NCBI GenBank assembly: GCA_947454705.1
Contig: CANGKZ010000011.1
Span: 62,001-126,000, forward strand
Direction: 5' to 3'
Length of the DNA stretch: 64,000 nt
Source: Verrucomicrobiota bacterium
GTDB taxonomy: Bacteria; Verrucomicrobiota; Verrucomicrobiia; Limisphaerales; UBA9464
The notes beneath the pieces are model-generated. The model had not been told where the DNA came from. It saw only the letters and a program-made list of their open reading frames with translations, and did not search any database. A program made the translations under genes and the position numbers. Of the stretch, positions 52,694 through 59,956 are shown piece after piece. Positions within the stretch are counted from its first letter, which is position 1, and each line of letters opens with the position of its first letter.

Positions 52694-54127
52694 TCAACTC
52701 TTGAAACCGGGAAAGCTTGTTTTGCCCTGCTTCAGCGCTTCACGATAGGCTGTCTTTGAGTCCACGGCGCGTCCGCTGGCGGTCTTGAAGTGGATGGATT
52801 GTCCCCCTTGCAAATCCAGCTGGGCAACCATCTCGGTAAGGGGTTCCCCGTCAATGATCGGGCTGAAGACTGTCTCGATGGGCCGGGTGGCGATCGCGGT
52901 GATGTAGGTGCCGCCGGGAGTGATTGGAATCATCATCTCAGCCCGGCAAACCCCGGGTGCCGTTGTGAAGGTGGGAGGAAAATTCAGCGTGGTTCTCCCG
53001 ATCTCTGCACCATCCGATGGTCTCAAAAGGCGCGAAGTGCAGCTGAAAATGATTCCAGAGGGGAGGTTGCGGGTTTCCAACACCAACTTGTATTCACCGG
53101 ATTTCTCCAAGACCACCCGATCGGGTTCGCCGACCGCCGTCAGTGACTTGCCTGCAAATTCCACAAAACGAGCCGAAGGATCGATAGGCATATCGGCCCC
53201 CCGAACGCCCACGGGCCATGGGGGAGACATGCTGTTTCCAAAGAAGAATTCTTGTTCAAAGGCGGCGACTAGATTCACCTGATCAACAACCGGGCCCTTC
53301 GTCTCATTAGCGAAGATGACTATCATACCCGGGGTGGCGCCACCACCATAGAGTCCTGCTGTACCATAATAGCCAGGCCGATTTGCCCAAAAAAACGACG
53401 ATGCACTGGTAGAATCAAAATGTCTAAACTGATCACCGATGGCTTGCCATGGAGCTCCTTTTTCGAAGATCACTTTACCAGAACTGGCGAGAGCCAAAGT
53501 CCCTCCGCCTCCCGTACGTGAGTCACCAGTTGATATATCTCGATAACTCGAATGGCCACCCCCCCCGGTCAGAGGCAACGTCACACCTGCGGGTTCCGTA
53601 GGCCCGAGCGGAAATTGGTTGGCACCAAAGCCGCCGGAAAGTCCTCCACGAAATCCGCCAGGTCCAGGAATCGGACTGTTGATTAATTGCTGGTCTTTCA
53701 GTCCTGAAAAATCAGAGGTGGACGCCAACCAGGTGTGTAGGGGTGATACTGATATCATGCCCCCAATCCTCATGTCCCCGGTAGCTAGAATGACGACTCC
53801 GGGGTTGGTTGTGCCTCGAGTGTCAAAACACAGCAGATGATTTGCTGGCAAAGTGAAGGTGGTGAAGTTGAAAATTCCACTCGGTGGAAGAGGTACCAAA
53901 ATATGGAATACTTTCACCGAGTTTTGCAGAGCCACAAACACTCGGCTCCCCGGGGGGACGGATCCCTGCAACTTGGATCCGGCGACGCCATCGACCACTT
54001 CTGGCGCAAACGGGCCATCTATTCCGGTGCTTCCGGATGAGTAAAAGTTCAGTTCACCTGCTGAGGCGATGACCTGCGTGGCGACGGCCGCCAGTGCAAC
54101 GGTAAAGGGTTTCCAAAGGTTCAACAT
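52694..54127 (-). CDS. Exported Gly-rich beta protein of unknown function
   Basis: 477 aa with a signal peptide (FTVALAAVATQVIASAG). The first part has GELNFYSSGSTGIDGPFAP and LPPSGIFNFTTFTLPANHLL. Strands resembling a solenoid follow (NPGVVILATGDMRIGGMISV, GGGGTLALASSGKVIFEKGA), with Gly-rich loops (GGLSGGFGANQFPLGP). This is like Gly-rich exported proteins that read as 'beta-helix with G/T loops'. The C-terminal third is another beta domain. No catalytic motif. It lies 12 bp after the IPT/TIG repeat-protein gene on the same strand, so they are cotranscribed and may form one surface assembly. Confidence 0.62.
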   Translation of the reverse strand: MLNLWKPFTVALAAVATQVIASAGELNFYSSGSTGIDGPFAPEVVDGVAGSKLQGSVPPGSRVFVALQNSVKVFHILVPLPPSGIFNFTTFTLPANHLLCFDTRGTTNPGVVILATGDMRIGGMISVSPLHTWLASTSDFSGLKDQQLINSPIPGPGGFRGGLSGGFGANQFPLGPTEPAGVTLPLTGGGGHSSYRDISTGDSRTGGGGTLALASSGKVIFEKGAPWQAIGDQFRHFDSTSASSFFWANRPGYYGTAGLYGGGATPGMIVIFANETKGPVVDQVNLVAAFEQEFFFGNSMSPPWPVGVRGADMPIDPSARFVEFAGKSLTAVGEPDRVVLEKSGEYKLVLETRNLPSGIIFSCTSRLLRPSDGAEIGRTTLNFPPTFTTAPGVCRAEMMIPITPGGTYITAIATRPIETVFSPIIDGEPLTEMVAQLDLQGGQSIHFKTASGRAVDSKTAYREALKQGKTSFPGFKS

Positions 54128-54139
54128 GGGAGGGTGGGG

Positions 54140-55480
54140 TTACTTCGATTCTACAAAAAGGCCGTTGGGAACAAAGGGGACGTAGCCAAATCGCCGTGGC
54201 CTAGCCGTTTCCCACGTCGAAACGTGGAGGCCTTGCGCCACAAACGGCACATAATTGAACCGCCGGGGTTTTGCGGTTTCCCAAGTGGAAACGTGGAGGC
54301 CCTGCGGGACAAAGGGCACATATCCCAGAAAACTCGACTTCACCTGCAGCGTTGGACCCATCAGCAGCCGGCCGCCCTGCGTGACACTCAAAACACCACC
54401 GGGGGTTCCGATTGGGATTTTCGCGCCCAATTCCTTGCCCGAGGCGGAAACGGCGACGACCTGCAGCGGGATGCTGCCGATAAAGACCCGGGTTTCGGAG
54501 CTCGTGAAGCCGCTTCCGGTCAATCGAATCAGCCCTCCTTCAACCACAACCTCTTTCGGAAGAGGTCCAAGCGTGATTTCGGCCGGTGGTGGGGACACTT
54601 TCAGGGCGATTTCGCCCTGGATGAAGACTCCACCGACTTTGACCCGGAAGGTGAGGTCGGCGGCCTGCGAAGGCGCCTTCACCAGGAGGGTTTGGTCGTT
54701 GATCACTTGCGAGCTCAATTCCCCCCGGTTGGAAACCACGGCCACGGCTCCGGATTTGAATCCGGTCCCATAGACATAAAAATCCGAACCCGGGGCCACT
54801 GCGGTGGCTTGAGCCAGATAAACGGCGGGGAGGATTCCTCCGCCGATCCATTCGATCTGGTAGAACGTGTAAGCGGCATCGACTGACTGCGCCCAGACCA
54901 CCTGGGTACCCGTCACGCCGGTGGCCTGATCCCGATCCAGATTGCCCGAAACGGTGAGCGCAAAGGGTACCGGCTTGAAGGGCATCGTCGCCAGATTGGT
55001 CGAAGCGAGGACGCGGAATGCCACCTTTCCGGGCAGAGGGAACTCCAACCGATTTCGTCCCCCCTCCATCACCAAACCCACTCGCGCCGTGTATGCCGGG
55101 TCGAGGGCGTCCAGACCGAATTCCTCGAGGAACGGGCGCGGGACGATGGTTTCGAAATGGGCCACCCAGTGGGTATTTCCTGAATCCAGCACCCGGTAGC
55201 GCTCGGGATTCGTGGAGCCGTCTTCCCATCGCAGAAATCGGGCACCCACACCCGGGATGGCCCGGGCGACATAGCCTTGACCGATCTGATAGGGCCGCGG
55301 GCAGGGAGTTTCGACCGAGCCGGCACCCGATGCTTTCAGGTCAATTTCGATGGGTTGGGACCATGCAACCAGCATCGGGAAGAGTGCCAACCACAACGTC
55401 AGCCCACCGAAGGCCCAACGCTTATGCCTCCATGAAAGCGGCAGAATTCGGACGTCCTTAGTCTGATTGCCAATCTTCAT
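54140..55480 (-). CDS. Exported IPT/TIG-domain protein ending in 23-residue tandem repeats
   Basis: 446 aa from the ATG at 55480 (a second ATG lies 48 nt upstream). Hydrophobic segment FGGLTLWLALFPMLVAWSQP is the signal. A domain with ARFLRWEDGSTNPERY (InlB-like B-repeat style) is followed by FRVLASTNLATMPF, then two IPT/TIG-like Ig domains (DFYVYGTGFKSGAVAVVSN; GGLIRLTGSGFTSSETRVFIG). The end is a repeat: GYVPFVPQGLHVSTWETAKP, then NYVPFVAQGLHVSTWETARP, then GYVPFVPNGLFVESK, spaced 23 residues apart. The protein is probably on the cell surface. Role unknown; cotranscribed with the Gly-rich protein gene downstream. Confidence 0.68.
   Translation of the reverse strand: MKIGNQTKDVRILPLSWRHKRWAFGGLTLWLALFPMLVAWSQPIEIDLKASGAGSVETPCPRPYQIGQGYVARAIPGVGARFLRWEDGSTNPERYRVLDSGNTHWVAHFETIVPRPFLEEFGLDALDPAYTARVGLVMEGGRNRLEFPLPGKVAFRVLASTNLATMPFKPVPFALTVSGNLDRDQATGVTGTQVVWAQSVDAAYTFYQIEWIGGGILPAVYLAQATAVAPGSDFYVYGTGFKSGAVAVVSNRGELSSQVINDQTLLVKAPSQAADLTFRVKVGGVFIQGEIALKVSPPPAEITLGPLPKEVVVEGGLIRLTGSGFTSSETRVFIGSIPLQVVAVSASGKELGAKIPIGTPGGVLSVTQGGRLLMGPTLQVKSSFLGYVPFVPQGLHVSTWETAKPRRFNYVPFVAQGLHVSTWETARPRRFGYVPFVPNGLFVESK
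54149..54325 (-). repeat. 69-bp coding tandem repeats (two and a half units)
   Basis: Unit 1 is 54325-54257, unit 2 is 54256-54188, and a shortened unit begins at 54187. Many differences between units 1 and 2 fall in third codon positions, so the protein sequence rather than the DNA seems conserved. Confidence 0.7.
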
Positions 55481-55589
55481 TCGCAAAGGGTTGATGGATC
55501 TGTGGGAACCTGTATGCCCGACAATCATCCCTATTCTTTAGGGCTATTTGCCCCTACTCGAATGTCGCACTTCGGCCTAGGTTCATACC

Positions 55590-57326
55590 GTGGTTACCAC
55601 TGCCGCCAATCCTTTCCCTTTGGGCCGATCCTCGACCCTAGGTCCGGTCGGGTTGGTTCTGCTGGTGGGTTGCATGATCAGTGTGTTGGCTTCGGGCTGG
55701 TTTTGGAGGGAAGCTGAGCGATTGGATCAGGCGAGGTTCTCGGCTGCGGTCACCAGCCTGGTGGAGCAATTGGACAGCCGGACCGAACGCTACGCCGAAC
55801 AATTGGAGCGGCTGGGGGAGTGGACTGAGAATCGTCCGGATATTTCTGCTGCGGGATGGAATGAGCTGGTGAAAAAGCTCGAGCCGCAGAGCAATCTTCC
55901 TGCGTTTGTCGAGTTGACCTATGCCACGAATACGTTGATGCCGAGTCGTGCAGCGATCGAGAAGGCGCAGCGAAGCAAGCCCCTATTGTCCTTCCTGGAA
56001 AGTCCGCGGCTGGAGGTGGCCCACCGGTGGATCAGTGGAACCACGTTGACGTCTGATGACACCCAACAGTGGCTGCATACATCTCCGGTGAAAGCCTGCT
56101 GGTGGGCAACTGCCAGCGGTCGGCCCAGCTCCTCGCCCCGTCGCCTTGTCCCTCACGCCCATGCCGATCCCACGCCGGCCGTCAGTCTCTTTGTCCCTGT
56201 TTTTGCCACCGACTTTCTGGAACTGAACGAGTTCAAACCGGAGAACTCCCGGCAGCTTCGGCATCATCGATTCCAGGGGCTTGTGATCGGGACCATCAGT
56301 TGGAAGGGGTTTCTTGAAACCGCACTCCCGTTGGCCAATGAACAGGTGGACTTCGATGCGTTCGCGGATGCAGACGGTCCGGCGAAAATTCGTCCCGAGG
56401 CCTGGATGGGAGCGAGTAGCGGCAACTGCCGGGTGTTCGCGCAGGGGTTCAACCCACGATTCCAGACGATTCACAAGTGGCCGTTTTTCCGTAACCAGTG
56501 GCAACTGGTCTTCTATACAACCCAGCGGTTTGACCAGCATTCCACCCGCTACCGGGCCTGGTTTGCCCTGGCTGGAGGGATGATGATTTCAACAGTGATG
56601 GCCGGTGCAATGGCTGTCCAACTGAGGGCGCGTTTGCGGCAAGAGGTTGTGTCCCGCGAACTTCAATCGACTGTTCAGGAACTCGAGGCCACACGGCGCG
56701 AACGCGAACGGCTGAGTCACGACCTGCATGATGGCACGATTCAGGCGCTTTATGCCCTGCAGCTCGGACTCAGCCGCGCAGCCGACCAGGCAGCCGAGAC
56801 TTCCCCCTCGTTGGGAATCCGCCTGACCGAATACCGTCGAAATCTCACGACCATTATCGGGGAGTTGCGGGGGCACATCGTGCGGCGCGACCCTGACGAG
56901 GGGCCACAGACCGACCTGGCGGGACTCCTCACCGCGTTGGTGGAGCGCATGCGCTGCACCACTGAAACGGGGCTCTTCACCGAGGTGTCGCACGACGCCG
57001 CCGAACTTCTTACCAGCGAACAATCGGTTCACTGGGCCAACCTTGCTCACGAAGCATTGAGTAATGCCCTGCGTCACTCGGAGGCCCGCCGGATCACAGT
57101 GGCGCTCCGTAACACCGGCAGCCACGTGACCATGGAAATTCGCGATGACGGGAACGGTTTCGATCCGACCGCGCTTCCCCGAACAGGAGTCGGTCTCCTG
57201 AGCATGAAAAAGAGGGCTGCCAGCACCGGCGGAACCTTTGAGCTGGAGTCCCTCGCGGGAATTGGCACGAGGGTCAGTGTGACGGTTCCGGTCACTCGCG
57301 AACCCCGGTCGCAACTTGAAACATGA
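55590..57326 (+). CDS. NarL-type sensor histidine kinase
   Basis: 578 aa from a GTG at 55590. Membrane segment one is LGPVGLVLLVGCMISVLASG (residues 18-37). A periplasmic sensor of about 290 residues follows, with layout like a CHASE domain. Segment two is WFALAGGMMISTVMAGAMAV. A coiled coil leads to HisKA_3: RERERLSHDLHDGTIQALYA, with phospho-acceptor His380. The ATPase domain has HEALSNALRHSEARRITVAL, DDGNGFDP and GVGLLSMKKRAAS. It phosphorylates the response regulator encoded next, whose start overlaps its stop (ATGA). The ligand is unknown. It is divergent from the IPT/TIG protein gene, a possible target. Confidence 0.88.
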   Translation: MVTTAANPFPLGRSSTLGPVGLVLLVGCMISVLASGWFWREAERLDQARFSAAVTSLVEQLDSRTERYAEQLERLGEWTENRPDISAAGWNELVKKLEPQSNLPAFVELTYATNTLMPSRAAIEKAQRSKPLLSFLESPRLEVAHRWISGTTLTSDDTQQWLHTSPVKACWWATASGRPSSSPRRLVPHAHADPTPAVSLFVPVFATDFLELNEFKPENSRQLRHHRFQGLVIGTISWKGFLETALPLANEQVDFDAFADADGPAKIRPEAWMGASSGNCRVFAQGFNPRFQTIHKWPFFRNQWQLVFYTTQRFDQHSTRYRAWFALAGGMMISTVMAGAMAVQLRARLRQEVVSRELQSTVQELEATRRERERLSHDLHDGTIQALYALQLGLSRAADQAAETSPSLGIRLTEYRRNLTTIIGELRGHIVRRDPDEGPQTDLAGLLTALVERMRCTTETGLFTEVSHDAAELLTSEQSVHWANLAHEALSNALRHSEARRITVALRNTGSHVTMEIRDDGNGFDPTALPRTGVGLLSMKKRAASTGGTFELESLAGIGTRVSVTVPVTREPRSQLET

Positions 57327-57976
57327 AATCCTCCCCCGCCATCCGTGTGTTGATTGTGGACGACCATCCGGTGGTTCGCATGGGTCTCCGAATCATCGCG
57401 GAAGTGGATGCAGGGATCGTCGTGGTCGGAGAAGCTGCGAGTGCGTCAGAGGCCATTCTGGCTGTGGCCAACCACCGTCCCGACGTGGTCCTTCTCGACG
57501 TGCGGTTGCCGGATCGCAACGGGATGGATGTGTGTCGGGAACTCAAGACCCGTCCTGGCGCGCCTCGTGTGTTGTTCCTTACTTCATTTGCCGACAATTC
57601 ATTGGTTCTGGCCGCCATGCAGGCCGGTGGTGACGGATACCTGATCAAGGACAACGAACCACGCGACATTGTGGCGGCCATTCGCACCGTGTTGGGTGGC
57701 GACATGATGTTTGATCCGGTGGTGGCACGCGCCGTGGATCGTGAACTCAAGTCCGTCCTTCCGGTCGCACCGCCGGATCCGTTGGGAGCCCTATCAGAGC
57801 AGGAACGTCGCGTGCTCGCAGAGGTTGCCGACGGAAAAACCGACAAGGAGATCGCCTCAGCTCTGGGCCTTCAGCCGAAAACAGTCCGCAACTACCTCGA
57901 ACGGGTGTTTGAAAAACTCGAAGTTAATTCTCGCACCCAGGCAGCCGTGTTGTTCGACCGCAACCGAAGGCTCTGA
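57323..57976 (+). CDS. NarL/LuxR-type response regulator
   Basis: 217 aa. The receiver domain has the acidic pair in LIVDDHPVVRMGL, phospho-acceptor Asp59 in VVLLDVRLPDRNG, a Thr/Ser position in FLTSFAD, and Lys109 in YLIKDN. The LuxR helix-turn-helix near residues 160-210 is LSEQERRVLAEVADGKTDKE, then VRNYLERVFEKLEVNSRTQA. It is a DNA-binding transcription regulator paired with the kinase before it, which it overlaps by 4 bp. Targets are unknown. Confidence 0.92.
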   Translation: MKSSPAIRVLIVDDHPVVRMGLRIIAEVDAGIVVVGEAASASEAILAVANHRPDVVLLDVRLPDRNGMDVCRELKTRPGAPRVLFLTSFADNSLVLAAMQAGGDGYLIKDNEPRDIVAAIRTVLGGDMMFDPVVARAVDRELKSVLPVAPPDPLGALSEQERRVLAEVADGKTDKEIASALGLQPKTVRNYLERVFEKLEVNSRTQAAVLFDRNRRL

Positions 57977-58703
57977 ATCTAACTTTGCCGAAGCGGGTAT
58001 CTCGGGTAGTTGGAAAAGTCGGTCGCGAATGACCTATCGAACTGTTCTTTGCTCGGGATTGGATCGTGGTTTGCGGTGACCGCGAAGTGATTAGGGTCCG
58101 CCTTTGGTTGGAGTGACTCTGTCGTCCCTGTGGGACTCGGGGAGTTCCTGGTGTGCGAGACCCAGCGTTGAAACGCTGGGCTATTATCGTGGGAGAGGGA
58201 TGTTGTGAAGTCTTGGTAGAGCGGCAGTCCTACCTCACGTTCCGAGGACGACGTCAGCGCGGAGTCGTCACTGAATTCCCCTTCAACGGTTCAACCTAGA
58301 AACGGCAGTTGAAGGGTTGAAAAGTTGAAGCGTTGAAGGGCAATCCGACGCTGTCGCGAGGGTTTTCTCACTCGTTTGGAGTCCCGTCTTCAGACGGTTC
58401 TGGGAGGTGCGTCTCGAGGGATGCAGCCGGTTGATTTCCAACCGCTCGATTGCCCAGCGTCCAACAGCAGAGCCGCGTAAACGCGGTACTCCAAACGTGT
58501 GAGGAACCCCGTCGCCTAAATCCGGCGCTGCTAGAGAAAACCACCGCGGGGCAGAGACCGTGGAGACTTACCCAGCAGATGAATGAATCGGAGGCGCATC
58601 CAACGATTCATCTCACTCCGTATCAGCGTTTATCTGCGTCCATCTGCGGTTCGAAAGGCCTTTTTTGGGTTCAACCCGTCAGCCTTTCAACCATCTCTAC
58701 CCA
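57977..58703. repeat. 727-bp gene-free gap packed with short repeats
   Basis: Holds palindromic family A (58117-58195), a TTGAAGGGTTGAA element (58309-58335), GTCTTCAGAC (near 58387) and AGCCGCGTAAACGCGGTACT (near 58471) small palindromes, and a CATCTGCGG-type element (58621-58652). Open frames here are short and cross the repeats. No gene or RNA was recognised. Confidence 0.65.
58117..58195 (+). repeat. Palindromic repeat family A, copy 2
   Basis: CTCTGTCGTCCCTGTGGGAC, about 25 variable bases, then a perfect CCCAGCG TTGAAA CGCTGGG hairpin (58161-58180) and CTATTAT. It is the best-preserved copy in the window. Confidence 0.7.
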
Positions 58704-59834
58704 TCACGCCTTGATCCGGTGGCGGAGTTGTAGAAACGGACGTTCCACGACGAAGTACAGGAGGCTGCCGACCAGCAGGACCAGCAGGTCGAGGCTGAGA
58801 ATGCCGGCGACGGACGAGGGAGCGATGGAGTGCGCTTTGCAGACTCCCATCCAGAAATGGACTACGAGCTTGTGGCTGAGATAAATGCTGTAGGCAATTT
58901 GCGCGAGGAAGGCGACACCGGGAACGCGCACGCCGTTGAAGGGGAGTCGATCGCTAACCGCGCACACGAGGAAGAGCGCCATCCCCAGAGCGATGAGCGG
59001 AAACTTCCACACGCACGAGACCACAGTTAATTCGCCGTCGCTCAGGTACAGGCCCGCGGCGACGGAGGCGAATGCCGGAATCCACAGCCAGCGGGCACAA
59101 CCGGTCAGGGTCCGCCACCACGAGGTGCGATGACGCTCGATCGCCGCCAGCGCGACGCCGAGGACCATCGGGTCCAGCCGCGTCCAGCTGGGATAGTAGA
59201 TCCATCGGTAGTATTCCAAACCGGGTACATGTCCCGCGGGGTCACGCAGCCATAGCCCGAGTCCGGTGCGCAGCAGAATCCCGCCAATCACGATGCTGCA
59301 GGGAAACCAGATCGCGGCACGGCGCGAGCGCACGAGCCAGTACAGCAGGCAGGGAAGGATGAGGTAGAATTGATCTTCGACGGCGAGGGACCAGGCGTGG
59401 GTGAATGCGGTTCCGGCGCGGAGGTCGATGTTCTGAACCGACAGGATGAATTTCCAGAGGGGCGAGATCACGGGCCGCTCCCGCCAGTCGGGAAGGAGGA
59501 AATAAACGGCAAGGACCACGAAGTACGCTGGCAGGATTCGAAGCGCCCGGCGGGCGTAGAAGCGTCCGAAATGGATGCGGCCCGTTTCCTGAAACTGAGC
59601 CAGCAGTTGTCCGCCGATCAGGTATCCGCTGAGGACAAAGAACAGATCCACACCCACCCAGCCGAATCGGTGCACGTCATACGGGAGCGAGAATCCGAAC
59701 CCGGCCGCGTGGAATGGGACCACCATCGCAATCGCGATGGCCCGCAACAAATCGAGACCAGGCTGACGCCGGGGCGCGGGAGTAGGCGTCGGCGTCGGGT
59801 TCAGATTCGATGAAGCGGAGGCGGCGGAGATCAC
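58704..59834 (-). CDS. Acyltransferase 3 family membrane protein (OafA/YrhL-like)
   Basis: 376 aa from a GTG. About ten membrane segments. GLDLLRAIAIAMVVPFHAAG holds the conserved Arg and the catalytic-type His of the family. VGVDLFFVLSGYLIGGQLL, FYARRALRILPAYFVV, WSLAVEDQFYLILPCL and IAYSIYLSHKLVVHF are standard blocks, and VERPF near the end is the C-terminal signature. Such enzymes O-acetylate surface sugars, LPS or exopolysaccharide, working in the inner membrane. A Thr/Pro-rich start (NPTPTPTPAPRRQ) is unusual. The acceptor is unknown. It is preceded by the large CotH protein gene on the same strand, 122 bp away. Confidence 0.9.
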   Translation of the reverse strand: MISAASASSNLNPTPTPTPAPRRQPGLDLLRAIAIAMVVPFHAAGFGFSLPYDVHRFGWVGVDLFFVLSGYLIGGQLLAQFQETGRIHFGRFYARRALRILPAYFVVLAVYFLLPDWRERPVISPLWKFILSVQNIDLRAGTAFTHAWSLAVEDQFYLILPCLLYWLVRSRRAAIWFPCSIVIGGILLRTGLGLWLRDPAGHVPGLEYYRWIYYPSWTRLDPMVLGVALAAIERHRTSWWRTLTGCARWLWIPAFASVAAGLYLSDGELTVVSCVWKFPLIALGMALFLVCAVSDRLPFNGVRVPGVAFLAQIAYSIYLSHKLVVHFWMGVCKAHSIAPSSVAGILSLDLLVLLVGSLLYFVVERPFLQLRHRIKA

Positions 59835-59956
59835 AAAGGCCCGCGAGTCTGTCTTGAAGCGGGACGTGGAGGGAACGCGATTTCCAAAAACTCGACGGCA
59901 AGGAGATGAATCAAGATTGGTGCGGCCAGTTTTGATTCAGACGAGTTCAGCGCAGC

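Noticed and set aside
56069-56170. Possible frameshift in the sensor kinase, where the reading looks odd (CWWATASGRPSSSPRR)
   Set aside because: The frame stays open and the downstream SLFVPVFATDF returns to normal composition in the same frame; no better frame joins both sides.
58450-58884. 144-codon open frame
   Set aside because: Crosses repeat DNA and the end of the acyltransferase gene on the other strand.
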